From NCBI GenBank assembly GCA_029263455.1, contig JAJCXM010000005.1, forward strand, positions 1 through 64,000: DNA of 64,000 nt, in the 5' to 3' direction. The translations under genes were made by a program, and so were the position numbers. A model generated the notes under the pieces. That model had not been told where the DNA came from. It was given only the letters and a program-made list of their open reading frames with translations, and searched no databases. Of this stretch, positions 17,852-26,678 are shown in pieces. Within the stretch, counting starts at the first letter, position 1; each line of letters starts with the position of its first letter. This DNA comes from Holophagae bacterium (GTDB lineage: Bacteria > Acidobacteriota > Holophagae > Acanthopleuribacterales > Acanthopleuribacteraceae).

Positions 17852-19234
17852 TCAAGTCGAGATCGATCGAAAGCGGTCGTTCCACAACAAGAGACAAGGG
17901 CTTGCAACGAAAATCGACGAGTATGTTCCCACAATGATTCCGATCAACAGCGGAAACGCAAAGTCACTCAAAGTCACATTAGCACCCACGAAAATGACCA
18001 GTACCACAAATAAAGTAGTTAACGAAGTCACCAGCGTACGGCTTAACGTTTCGTTGATAGATCGATTCAGTAACGAAGCCATATCTGGCTTCTTAACACC
18101 GTTTAAGTTGTCTCGGATGCGATCAAACACCACAATTGTATCGTTGAGTGAATAACCAATGATGGTCAGGAATGCCGCAACAACGGGATTCGAAAGCTCT
18201 AATCCCACCAACGAAAACGCGCCCAAGGCAATGGTGACATCGTGGGCCAGTGCAATGATCGACGCCAACGCGTAGCCCAGCGTAAACCGAATCGTGATAT
18301 AGAACAGGATGCCTGCCATGGCAAGTAGGATCGCCTCCCAAGCATGGGTTAATAACTCCGATGCGATCGACGGCGAGAAGGTCTCGTTGGCGGTCACATT
18401 GAATTGACCCATGCGGAAATGATTGCCGATAAAACTTGCCAGGACGACTTTGTCTTCCCCGTCTTGAACATTTAATGACGCAATCATGGCGGACATATCT
18501 TGAACAAAATCATTATTCTGCTCACGGTATGCCATGATCTGAGTCGCAATATCTTGATAGTGAGCGTCCAGTGCCCGACCCAGCGGGTTCTGTTTGGTTA
18601 GCATCGCGTCAAGCAGTTCGCTGGTGGATCGGTTAATCGCCGGGAAAGCGAGCTCTAGGCCGGCGATCAGGTTGTCCTTATGAGTCGCATCGACCGACTC
18701 AACCAATGCTTCGAGATCGGCTGCGCCAGACACGCCCGCTGCCAACTTGTCGGCAACGCCCTGATAAGTTTCCGCAATTACTGCATCGGTATCGTTCAAT
18801 GCAAACGGGTTCTCAAGGATGAGCGCCCTCTTCAGCGACTCGGCATCCAACGTACCAATCAAGGTAAGTAGCTCGTTTTTCTCCGCACCGAGCTCGGCAA
18901 AGGCCGCTTCTAGCTTACGTCTTCTCGTTCGTGACGCTTCCGTCTCTTTGCCTTCCTCAACATCCGGATTCTTGATCTTAACCGTAAATGAGGAACCAGA
19001 ACTTACGCCATTACGTACGATCTGCGCCTTGCTGTCGATGTGATTGACAGATGCTCGCACTAAGCCCGTATCCAAGTCGGGGTTAGGGAATTGAACGGTT
19101 ACCTGCGAGCCACCTGCGAAGTCTACGCTCTTGTTCACGCCTTTGACCGCGATCAAGATGATCGAGGCAGTAACGAGGACGACAGAGAGCGCTCCAAATT
19201 GTCTACGTTTTCCAATAAAATTAATGTTGGCCAT
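17852..19234 (-). CDS. secF: Protein translocase subunit SecF with enlarged periplasmic loop
   Basis: 460 residues, whereas SecF is usually ~300. The N-terminal span (residues ~12-32) is followed by the conserved KSVDFAGGSQVTVQF. The C-terminal spans contain SIIALAHDVTIALGAFSL, FLTIIGYSLNDTIVVFDRIRDNL and NRSINETLSRTLVTSLTTL, all SecF signatures. Between them, residues ~90-260 form an extra, mostly helical and charged segment inserted in the P1 domain before the NETFSPSIASEL return. With SecD and YajC it uses the proton gradient to assist late stages of Sec export. Lies 15 bases after secD. Confidence 0.92.
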   Translation of the reverse strand: MANINFIGKRRQFGALSVVLVTASIILIAVKGVNKSVDFAGGSQVTVQFPNPDLDTGLVRASVNHIDSKAQIVRNGVSSGSSFTVKIKNPDVEEGKETEASRTRRRKLEAAFAELGAEKNELLTLIGTLDAESLKRALILENPFALNDTDAVIAETYQGVADKLAAGVSGAADLEALVESVDATHKDNLIAGLELAFPAINRSTSELLDAMLTKQNPLGRALDAHYQDIATQIMAYREQNNDFVQDMSAMIASLNVQDGEDKVVLASFIGNHFRMGQFNVTANETFSPSIASELLTHAWEAILLAMAGILFYITIRFTLGYALASIIALAHDVTIALGAFSLVGLELSNPVVAAFLTIIGYSLNDTIVVFDRIRDNLNGVKKPDMASLLNRSINETLSRTLVTSLTTLFVVLVIFVGANVTLSDFAFPLLIGIIVGTYSSIFVASPCLLLWNDRFRSIST

Positions 19235-19249
19235 AACTGATACGCTCCA

Positions 19250-20842
19250 TTAACCGTTTTGTCGACCGAACATCGGCCAAATACTGAGTTTGTCAGGATT
19301 ATCTTTCTCCAAATGATGAAGGAAAAAGGTGTGTGAACAGAACACCGCGGTGAAAATACTACAGACGATGCCGATCATTAACATAACGGCAAAACCTTTC
19401 ACCGGACCCTCGCCCATGAGCAGCAAACAAAAGGCTGCAATGAACGTGGTTACGTTGGCGTCCATAATGGTCACAAACGCTGTCTTGAAGCCTACTGCAA
19501 CGGCCTGTTTCGGGATTTGACCCTTGCATAGTTCCTCGCGGATACGCTCAAAAACAAGCACATTGGCGTCCACCGCCATACCGATGGTTAAGATGAAACC
19601 AGCAATACCGGGAAGCGTTAGCACGGCCTCTAAGGCCGCCAACATGCCCGAAATCAACGCCAAATTCATAACCAACGCCACAACTGAATAGACACCGGCC
19701 CGCGAATACCAGTACATCATGAAGAAAATGACCAGCACGAGTCCGATCGCCGCTGAAATGGCACCTTGATTACGCGCATCACGGCCCAAGGTGGGTCCAA
19801 TAACGCGTTCTTCAAGAATCCTGATTTCGGCCGGCAAACTGCCCGACTTGATCTTAATCACCATGTCGACCACTTCTTGCTGATCGAAGGCACCGCGAAT
19901 GATGAAGCGATCACGAAGGACCGACTCAATTTGCGGCGATGACAGTACTTTCTTATCCAAGACAATGGCAAGAAAACGGCCAACACTGTTTTGGGTGGTT
20001 TGCTCAAAAAGGTTACCGCCTTCGCGGTTCAGGGTGACGCCAACCGAAGGCAATCCGCGCTCGTCCCGGCTTGGGTAGACATCCAAAATGTGTCGTGAGG
20101 TCAGGCGTACTTCTTCAAGCAACAAGTAGCTTGATTGACCGCCACGTCCAATCGAGGGGAATATCTTACTGTTGGGTGGCAAGGTACCGCCATAAGGTGC
20201 CAGCAGTTCCTGTTCCGTCGTCGCGCCAAGAGGCGAGTCCTTCAATACCAAGCGCCACTCTAATTTGCCCGGCTCCTTCACAATATTGTGAACGCGCTCG
20301 ACGTCATCTGCGCCTGCCAGTTCCAGAATAATACGATTAGTGTTCAAGGCCCGTGAGATGACGGGTTCGGTCACACCTAATTCATCAATCCGGTTCTGAA
20401 TCTTATATACCGCTTGGGTGACGGCGTCGTCCATCACTTGGGTTTGCGCGCGATCACGCAATCTCAACACGTAGTTGTCACCCGTTTTTGTGATAGCCCA
20501 GTTATTGCCTAAGCGATTTTTCAGCTCATCTTCAATATCAGGGAACTTTGTCGAAGTGACACCCGTTAGCGTGACCTGGTGGATGGCTTCATCAAAGGAC
20601 GAAGACGCGATAGTAAAATCGTCGCTTTCCAGACTCGACTTGATCGTGCCTGACTGTTCTTCTATATGCTGATTCAATGCGTCGACGGTGTCGACCTCGA
20701 GCTGCATAAAAATGCCGCCCCTCAAATCGAGTCCTAACTTGATGTTCGGAGTCTTCCAACTATCGTCGTCACTCTCGGGTTTGAAGAGTACGAATAGACT
20801 CACGATGATCGTGAGCGCCATGATTGTCCAACGAAACCTCAT
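19250..20842 (-). CDS. secD: Protein translocase subunit SecD
   Basis: 530 residues, start after GGAGAG. Typical SecD order: N-terminal span (residues ~3-20), NIKLGLDLRGGIFMQLEVD (the LGLDLxGG motif), P1 periplasmic domain with ELGVTEPVISR, then PSVGVTLNREGGNLFE, GSLPAEIRILEERVIGPTLG, and the membrane half with GFILTIGMAVDANVLVFERIREEL and DANVTTFIAAFCL. It partners SecF downstream and YajC upstream. No unusual insertion. Full length. Confidence 0.95.
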   Translation of the reverse strand: MRFRWTIMALTIIVSLFVLFKPESDDDSWKTPNIKLGLDLRGGIFMQLEVDTVDALNQHIEEQSGTIKSSLESDDFTIASSSFDEAIHQVTLTGVTSTKFPDIEDELKNRLGNNWAITKTGDNYVLRLRDRAQTQVMDDAVTQAVYKIQNRIDELGVTEPVISRALNTNRIILELAGADDVERVHNIVKEPGKLEWRLVLKDSPLGATTEQELLAPYGGTLPPNSKIFPSIGRGGQSSYLLLEEVRLTSRHILDVYPSRDERGLPSVGVTLNREGGNLFEQTTQNSVGRFLAIVLDKKVLSSPQIESVLRDRFIIRGAFDQQEVVDMVIKIKSGSLPAEIRILEERVIGPTLGRDARNQGAISAAIGLVLVIFFMMYWYSRAGVYSVVALVMNLALISGMLAALEAVLTLPGIAGFILTIGMAVDANVLVFERIREELCKGQIPKQAVAVGFKTAFVTIMDANVTTFIAAFCLLLMGEGPVKGFAVMLMIGIVCSIFTAVFCSHTFFLHHLEKDNPDKLSIWPMFGRQNG

Positions 20843-20890
20843 GATTCTCTCCTAAACGAATCCTTGCCCTGACTGCCGGTCGTCCGGGCG

Positions 20891-21229
20891 CTATTTCTTT
20901 TCTCCCTCGTCCTTGGCGGTTTGAGCCGCCTGATGGCCGGCAATCGCCGAACGAGAAACAATAATCTTCACTTTGTCTGCGATCTTTATTTTGACGCGAT
21001 TCTGTTCCACGCTCTCTATTTCTCCCCAAACGCCGCCAGTTGTGATCACCTTGTCACCAGCTTTGAGAGCTTCGATCATGGATTTTTGTTCTTTCTGCTG
21101 CTTCATCTGTGGTCTTAGCAAGATGAAATACATGATGGCAAACAAGCCAATAATCATGATGAAGCTATAGCTGCCGGTGGGCTGCCGTTGTGTCTGCTGT
21201 AACAGCATTAAAACAGAGTCAAAAGTCAT
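20891..21229 (-). CDS. yajC: Preprotein translocase accessory subunit YajC
   Basis: 112 residues: a short N-terminal region, one membrane span (SFIMIIGLFAIMYFILLRPQ, residues ~22-41), then the conserved RPQMKQQKEQKSMIEALKAGDKVITTGGVWGEIESVE and a basic tail. It associates with SecDF. Its ATG overlaps the tgt stop (ATGA at 21226-21229), the common tgt-yajC-secD-secF gene order. Confidence 0.95.
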   Translation of the reverse strand: MTFDSVLMLLQQTQRQPTGSYSFIMIIGLFAIMYFILLRPQMKQQKEQKSMIEALKAGDKVITTGGVWGEIESVEQNRVKIKIADKVKIIVSRSAIAGHQAAQTAKDEGEKK

Positions 21230-22359
21230 GATGTCTCCAACGGGGAAGGTTGCTTTTGGCCATAGAGGCCAATAATGTGATCGGCGTAATCTTGAAAGGA
21301 TCCTGCTTCAATGGCTTTACGCGCCTGATCCATTACGGACTGATAGTAACTCAAATTGTGTAACGTCATCAAAATACCGGATATCATTTCATTGGCGCGA
21401 TAGACATGATGCAGATAGGCACGCGAAAAAGTCAAACAGGTATAACAGGGGCAGTCGGGATCGAGGGCGGCCGCATCATCGCGATACTGGGCTTGTTTGA
21501 TCACCACTTTCCCTTGCGACGTAAAGGCACATCCGTTGCGGGCGTTGCGGGTTGGCATAACACAATCGAACATGTCTACGCCCTGAGCAACACCTGCCAT
21601 GAGATCAGCTGGCGTTCCAACACCCATCACATAACGGGGCTTTTCTGCCGGTAATAAAGGCGTGATCTCGCTTAGGATGTTCAACATTTCGGCTTTCGGT
21701 TCGCCGACACTCAAACCACCCAGCGCAAAACCATCAAAAGGCATATCTGCTAATGCAGCGACACTCTCTCTTCTTAAGTCGGCAAAAAGGCCACCTTGCA
21801 CGATGCCAAATAGAGCTTGATGGTCGGGCCTTGAAACTTCTAAACAGCGTTGAGCCCATGCGTGGGTACGAGCCATCGCGTCTTCCACTTCTTGCCGTGA
21901 AGCTGGGTATGGCGCGCAATCATCAAAGGCCATGGCAATATCCGAACCCAACTCGGCTTGGATCTGCATGGAAGATTCGGGGGTCAACTCAATCATGGCC
22001 CCATCGATGTGTGATTTGAAGGTGACGCCTTCATCGGTGGTCTTTCTTAGCTCTGCCAGCGAAAAAACCTGGAACCCGCCGCTGTCCGTTAGAATCGGGC
22101 CGTCCCAAGCCATAAACTTGTGTAAACCGCCCAGTGCCGCAATACGGTCCGAACCGGGCCTTAATGTCAGGTGGTAGGTATTACCCAAAACCACTTGCGT
22201 TTTGGTATCAGAAATCTGCGCCGGGGTCAGACCTTTAACGGTTGCTTGCGTTCCTACGGCCATAAACGCAGGGGTCTCGAACTCGCCATGAGCTGTCGAG
22301 ACGCGGCCGCGCCGTGCGCGTCCATCTGTGACCTGAACATCGAATTGGATTTGATTCAT
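21226..22359 (-). CDS. tgt: tRNA-guanine transglycosylase (queuine tRNA-ribosyltransferase)
   Basis: 377 residues from the ATG at 22359, chosen because family members begin with F-x-V-x-x-TDGRARRGR; an upstream in-frame start at 22428 adds 23 residues absent from the family. Catalytic features: DSGGFQVFSL (active-site Asp and QVF substrate loop), GIVQGG, GGLSVGEPK, DCVMPTRNARNG (nucleophilic Asp), and the zinc site CPCYTC ... H near the end. It swaps guanine-34 for preQ1 in GUN-anticodon tRNAs on the way to queuosine. First gene of the tgt-yajC-secD-secF run. Confidence 0.96.
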   Translation of the reverse strand: MNQIQFDVQVTDGRARRGRVSTAHGEFETPAFMAVGTQATVKGLTPAQISDTKTQVVLGNTYHLTLRPGSDRIAALGGLHKFMAWDGPILTDSGGFQVFSLAELRKTTDEGVTFKSHIDGAMIELTPESSMQIQAELGSDIAMAFDDCAPYPASRQEVEDAMARTHAWAQRCLEVSRPDHQALFGIVQGGLFADLRRESVAALADMPFDGFALGGLSVGEPKAEMLNILSEITPLLPAEKPRYVMGVGTPADLMAGVAQGVDMFDCVMPTRNARNGCAFTSQGKVVIKQAQYRDDAAALDPDCPCYTCLTFSRAYLHHVYRANEMISGILMTLHNLSYYQSVMDQARKAIEAGSFQDYADHIIGLYGQKQPSPLETS

Positions 22360-22733
22360 TAAGTTACGTATCCGACCTGTGCGCGTAATGTGGGTAAAGC
22401 CCACTGACTTCACACACGAATGGGCCACCTTGCCTCACCTAAGCTCTGTTATCAAAACGCTAACGGCAACGCAAACCCCAGAGGGCTTATTAACCCAGTT
22501 TTGCAAGCTGAACAATATACCACAGCGACTCTGGAGCGTGAAGCAAAGATTGGCTGGAAGGTTAATGTGCTCCAAGCAAAGAAAAAGACGACCAACACAG
22601 GTGGCTCTTCGTCATATACACATGCGTATTGCAAGGTACACACAAAACCCCAATACACATGCGCATGTGCGCTTGCGCGGTCTGTGATACATTAATCGGT
22701 TTGGACGCTTTGTCGAGGAAGGACCCCAGATAA
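22360..22733. other. 374-base divergent intergenic region between tgt and gspE
   Basis: The region should hold the promoters of both operons, but I could not fix a convincing -35/-10 pair. It contains a 14-base perfect palindrome CACATGCGCATGTG at 22656-22669. CACATGCG/CGCATGTG and TATTG/CAATA arms at about 22619-22631 and 22651-22669 could form a larger imperfect hairpin. Frames open here have no ribosome site. Confidence 0.5.
22656..22669. repeat. 14-base perfect palindrome upstream of gspE
   Basis: CACATGCGCATGTG reads identically on both strands and lies ~65 bases before the gspE GTG. A related half site (CACATGCG) occurs about 25 bases further upstream. Operator-like, without an identified regulator. 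Confidence 0.35.
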
Positions 22734-24482
22734 GTGGAAGAAAGTAACGAAACAACCCAAGAAGCCGTCGTTGAACGACCGCTCATCCGATTAGCCAGAA
22801 AGCGGTTCGGTCAATACCTCATTGAACGAAACAGAATTTCAGCCAAAGACCTCGAGCGTGCTTTGAATCTGCAAAAAGAATCGGGCACCAAAATTGGAAA
22901 GATACTGGTAGACATGGGATTCCTAACGGAACGCGACGCCTGCCTAATCCTATGCGAGCAATTGGGTTATGAGTTTCTGGATCCAGAACAATACCCCGAT
23001 GCACCACCCGAGCTTGAGGGTGTTTCCGTTAAATTCTTAAAAGCTAATCACATTCTTCCGATTAACTTTGATACAGAAAAATTGCATCTTTCGCTGGCCG
23101 TTGAGGATCCGGGCAATCGGGCGGCGTTCCGGTCGCTGGAAACACAACTAGATTGCACCATCGAACTCAAGATGAGCACGCCCGCTGATATTCAAGATGC
23201 ACTAGAACGTGTCTATGGTGAAGGCGCAACGCAGTTTGAGAAAATTGTCGATGGCGTGGATAACTTTGACGAAGACTACGACGATGTAGAACACCTTAAG
23301 GATCTGGCATCCGAAGCGCCGGTCATTCGCTTGGTCAATCTCATCATTAACCGCGCAGTTGAGAACCGAGCTAGTGACATACACATCGAACCATTCGAAA
23401 AATCACTCAAAGTTCGCTACCGCATTGACGGTGTACTCAAAGAAGCCGAGTCACCGCCCAAGGCCTTGGCGCCTGCTGTCATCTCTCGTATCAAGATTAT
23501 TTCCAAATTGGATATCGCCGAGAAACGTGTGCCTCAAGACGGACGCCTGAAAATGAGGGTTTTGGGCCGCGAAATTGATTTTCGTGTTTCCACCGTGCCC
23601 ACGCTCTATGGCGAATCGGTGGTTATGCGTTTGTTAGACAAAGAGACCATTGCCTTAATTGACTTGAGCAAATTGGGTTTGGGCAAAGAAGTGGAACGCG
23701 ATTTCCGCGAATTGATCGAACATCCTCACGGCATCGTTCTGGTCTCCGGTCCCACTGGTAGTGGTAAGACAACCACGCTTTACGCCGCTTTGAACATCCT
23801 CAACGACGCCAGAAAAAAGATTATTACCATTGAGAATCCAGTTGAATATCAACTAGAGGGCGTCAACCAGATTCACGTCAACGAAAAGGTTGGACTCACG
23901 TTTTCAAACGGATTACGTACCATGATGCGCCAAGACCCTGACATCATCATGGTAGGTGAGATCCGCGATGCGCCGACAGCCGAAGTGGCTATCCAGGCCA
24001 GTCTTACGGGACACGTGGTCTTTTCTACCGTCCACACCAACGATGCGGCCGGCGCCATAAATCGGCTCTTGGATATGGGGATCGAAGATTATTTGCTGGT
24101 CTCCACTTTGCTAGGCGTACTCGGCCAAAGACTTGTACGCGTCATTTGTCCAGAATGCAAAGAAGCCTATCAACCCGACTTCGGTTTCCATAAACATATC
24201 TATAAATTGGTCGATGATCCAACCAAGGTGAATTTTTACCGCGGAAAGGGCTGCAAATCCTGTGGCGAAACCGGTTATACCGGCCGAATGGGTATCTATG
24301 AGTTGTTCAAAATGGATGACGAAATGCGCCATCTCATCATGCAGAAACCAGATATCAGTAAACTGCGGTCGTTGGCACGTAAAAAGGGCATGCGCTTCTT
24401 GCGAGAAGACGGCTGGACCAAAGTACTCAGTGGTGTCACTTCAGTCGAAGAACTCTTCCGCGTCACTCAGGAAGATTTCTAA
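22734..24482 (+). CDS. gspE: Type II secretion ATPase GspE
   Basis: GTG start after GAGGAAGG. 582 residues. Residues ~20-170 are the GspE/PilB N-terminal domain (RFGQYLIERNRIS... LGYEFLDPEQYP). The ATPase core follows: APVIRLVNLIINRAVENRASDIHIEP, Walker A GPTGSGKTTT at ~339, Asp box and Walker B DPDIIMVGEIRD, His box TGHVVFSTVHTNDA. The zinc-binding tetracysteine motif is CPEC ... CKSC near residues 465-505. It powers pseudopilus assembly from the cytoplasm. First gene of the gspE-D operon; stop overlaps gspF by one base. The GspL it would bind is encoded at 29740. Confidence 0.95.
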   Translation: MEESNETTQEAVVERPLIRLARKRFGQYLIERNRISAKDLERALNLQKESGTKIGKILVDMGFLTERDACLILCEQLGYEFLDPEQYPDAPPELEGVSVKFLKANHILPINFDTEKLHLSLAVEDPGNRAAFRSLETQLDCTIELKMSTPADIQDALERVYGEGATQFEKIVDGVDNFDEDYDDVEHLKDLASEAPVIRLVNLIINRAVENRASDIHIEPFEKSLKVRYRIDGVLKEAESPPKALAPAVISRIKIISKLDIAEKRVPQDGRLKMRVLGREIDFRVSTVPTLYGESVVMRLLDKETIALIDLSKLGLGKEVERDFRELIEHPHGIVLVSGPTGSGKTTTLYAALNILNDARKKIITIENPVEYQLEGVNQIHVNEKVGLTFSNGLRTMMRQDPDIIMVGEIRDAPTAEVAIQASLTGHVVFSTVHTNDAAGAINRLLDMGIEDYLLVSTLLGVLGQRLVRVICPECKEAYQPDFGFHKHIYKLVDDPTKVNFYRGKGCKSCGETGYTGRMGIYELFKMDDEMRHLIMQKPDISKLRSLARKKGMRFLREDGWTKVLSGVTSVEELFRVTQEDF

Positions 24483-25711
24483 TGGCGACCTACTACTTCA
24501 AGGCCACGAACAGCCAAGGCAAAGTCGAGGCTGGCCAATTAGATGTCGGCAGTAAACAGATCGCCCTAGAGAAACTTGAGAAGCTAGGTCTTTTCCCCAT
24601 CTCCGTATCCGAACGCCAACAAAGACGCGAATTTAGTTTACAGAACATTGAGCTCGAACGATTCCTGCCTGCCAACCGCATTTCGGGTCAACATTTACTG
24701 GACTTCACCGACAAACTATCCACGTTATTACGCTCTGGTTTGCCATTGGCGCGTGCCTTGAGTTTACTGATCGAAACGACCGCTCACACCGCCATGCAAG
24801 AAGTCATTAAGCAAATCCTAAAAGACGTGTCGGCAGGCAAATCGTTATCAGAAGCGCTTGGCAACCATCCACATGTTTTTGAACGCCTGTACGTGAATAT
24901 GGTGCGCGCCGGTGAAGCGGCTGGCGTGCTTGAGCAGATCCTCGAGAACTTACGTGATTTCTTGCAGAAACGCCAAGAACTCAAATCCTTCCTCATTTCG
25001 TCCATGATTTATCCGGCCATCCTCATGTTCACTGGCTTAGGCACGGTGTTGGTCTTGGTCCTATTCGTCTTACCTCGCTTTCAAGAGGTATTCGACAAAG
25101 TGGGGATCGAATTACCATTCATCACGCTCTTGTTGGTTGATATCACTAGTTTCATCGCGGACTTCAAATGGCCCTTAATTATCGCGGTTGCGACTAGTTG
25201 GTATGCTTTCAAAGTATGGACAGGCAAAGAAGAGGGACGCCTTAAATGGGATCAGCTCAAGATGCGCATGCCCATGGTGGGTAACCTCATCACCCAAGTC
25301 GAAGTGACGCGCTTCGCCAATGCACTTGGCATCTTGCTCCAAAGCTCCGTATCGTTACTGGAAGCGATGAATATCGTGAAGGATCTAACCGAGAATCGGG
25401 TTTATCAAAGGGCCATGGACCCGGTCATCAAAGGCATCAAAAAAGGCGATGGCATGGCCATGCCCATGGTGCAAACCGGTGTTTTCCCCAAGATAGCCGT
25501 ACATTTGGTCACCGTAGGAGAAGAGACAGGTAGATTAGGCGACATGTTTCAAAAAATAGCCATTATGTATCAGGCAAGCTTAGAGAAGACGATGAAACGA
25601 TTTATCGCGCTCTTTGAGCCAGTCATGATTTTGTGCATGTTTGTGGTCGTGGGCATGATTGTTGCCGCCATGTTATTGGCCGTGACCAGTTTGAGCCAGT
25701 CAGCCATGTAA
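24482..25711 (+). CDS. gspF: Type II secretion inner-membrane platform protein GspF
   Basis: 409 residues; ATG overlaps the gspE stop (TAATG). The first ~60 residues match the GspF N-terminus (YYFKATNSQGKVEAGQLDV). Two GspF cytoplasmic repeats follow: LLDFTDKLSTLLRSGLPLARALSLL with MVRAGEAAGVLEQILENL, and EVTRFANALGILLQSSVSLLEAMNIV with LVTVGEETGRLGDMF. Membrane spans lie near residues 175-195, 222-240 and 380-400. It anchors the pseudopilus assembly machinery. Confidence 0.95.
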   Translation: MATYYFKATNSQGKVEAGQLDVGSKQIALEKLEKLGLFPISVSERQQRREFSLQNIELERFLPANRISGQHLLDFTDKLSTLLRSGLPLARALSLLIETTAHTAMQEVIKQILKDVSAGKSLSEALGNHPHVFERLYVNMVRAGEAAGVLEQILENLRDFLQKRQELKSFLISSMIYPAILMFTGLGTVLVLVLFVLPRFQEVFDKVGIELPFITLLLVDITSFIADFKWPLIIAVATSWYAFKVWTGKEEGRLKWDQLKMRMPMVGNLITQVEVTRFANALGILLQSSVSLLEAMNIVKDLTENRVYQRAMDPVIKGIKKGDGMAMPMVQTGVFPKIAVHLVTVGEETGRLGDMFQKIAIMYQASLEKTMKRFIALFEPVMILCMFVVVGMIVAAMLLAVTSLSQSAM

Positions 25712-25782
25712 CAGGTCTGACGACCAGCTGGCTGGCCTTGTAAAGTATCTAAATGACGAGTAGTGACAGAGAGGTGAGTAAG

Positions 25783-26205
25783 ATGACAAACAAACGCGAT
25801 CGCGCATTTACCCTAATCGAAATGATGGCCGTTGTCGTCATAATCGGCATCCTAGCAGCGATCATTGCACCCAAATTCTTTAAGCAAGTCGGCGGTGCAG
25901 AAATTACCGCAGCCAGACAGGACATCCGTACCATAGAGCAAGCCATTAGCTTTTACCGTATGGATACGGGCGCTTTCCCCGACTCTTTGCGCGACCTAAC
26001 GCGTGAGCCAGACAACGCACGCCGCTGGAATGGTCCCTACCTTCCTAGTGAACCCAGAGATCCGTGGGGCAATCGCTACGAATACATTGTTCCTGGCAAT
26101 GACGGGCGTCCGTTCGATGTTTGGTCATTGGGAGGCGATGGACAGGAAGGTGGCGAAGACGACGCGGCCGACATCACGTCGTGGACAACTGACGAAGATT
26201 TTTAA
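25783..26205 (+). CDS. gspG: Major pseudopilin GspG
   Basis: The start at 25783 follows GAGAGGTGAG; an in-frame ATG at 25753 would place ten extra residues before a normal short leader. The leader MTNKRDRA is followed by FTLIEMMAVVVIIGILAAIIAP, so peptidase cleavage falls after Ala rather than the usual Gly. Mature residues include the conserved Glu-5. The C-terminal loop has DPWGNRYEYIVPGNDGRPFDVWS and GGDGQEGGEDDAADITSW, the calcium-binding region of GspG. ~140 residues. It should form the pseudopilus shaft. A paralogue follows 37 bases downstream. Confidence 0.93.
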   Translation: MTNKRDRAFTLIEMMAVVVIIGILAAIIAPKFFKQVGGAEITAARQDIRTIEQAISFYRMDTGAFPDSLRDLTREPDNARRWNGPYLPSEPRDPWGNRYEYIVPGNDGRPFDVWSLGGDGQEGGEDDAADITSWTTDEDF

Positions 26206-26242
26206 TAAAAGACATTCGTCTGGACCTGTAAGCGAGGTTTAA

Positions 26243-26671
26243 ATGCATCCGATACAGCGCAGAACCGAAGCATTCACACTGATCGAAATGATGGCTGTTG
26301 TCATTATCATCGGTATCCTGGCGGCGATCATAGCTCCGCCGATCATCAACCGTATTACCGTGGCCGAAGATGTTGCCGCAAGACAAGACATACGCACCAT
26401 TGAACAGGCCATTGCCTTTTATCGAATGGATACAGGTACCTATCCTGATTCAATACGTGACTTGACGAACGCTCCCGCTTCGGTCCCTTTCTGGCGGGGT
26501 CCTTACTTGCCACGCATACCCACAGATCCTTGGAATCAAACCTATCACTATCTGATGCCTGGAAATGATGGGCGACCATTCGATGTCTGGTCATGGGGAA
26601 GCGATCAAAAGGAAGGCGGCATCGAACAAGCAGCTGATTTAACTTCTTGGGAAGCCGACGAACAGCCATAA
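26243..26671 (+). CDS. Second GspG-like pseudopilin (tandem paralogue)
   Basis: 142 residues, leader MHPIQRRTEA and mature FTLIEMMAVVIIIGILAAIIAP, again Ala at -1. It closely parallels the preceding gene (shared ARQDIRTIEQAI-FYRMDTG and PGNDGRPFDVWS blocks) but differs in the calcium loop: GSDQKEGGIEQAADLTSW replaces GGDGQEGGEDDAADITSW. This looks like a duplication with divergence; it may be an alternative or minor shaft subunit. Intact frame, so not a pseudogene. Confidence 0.9.
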   Translation: MHPIQRRTEAFTLIEMMAVVIIIGILAAIIAPPIINRITVAEDVAARQDIRTIEQAIAFYRMDTGTYPDSIRDLTNAPASVPFWRGPYLPRIPTDPWNQTYHYLMPGNDGRPFDVWSWGSDQKEGGIEQAADLTSWEADEQP

Positions 26672-26678
26672 GACTCAT

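Noticed and set aside
22379-22695. Open frames of 68-102 codons between tgt and gspE
   Set aside because: They lack ribosome sites, overlap one another on both strands, are rich in Thr/His/Cys from low-complexity ACACA sequence, and resemble no protein family.
26243-26671. Second GspG as a decaying duplicate
   Set aside because: The frame, leader, ribosome site region and hydrophobic spine are intact; only the calcium loop differs, which looks like divergence rather than decay.
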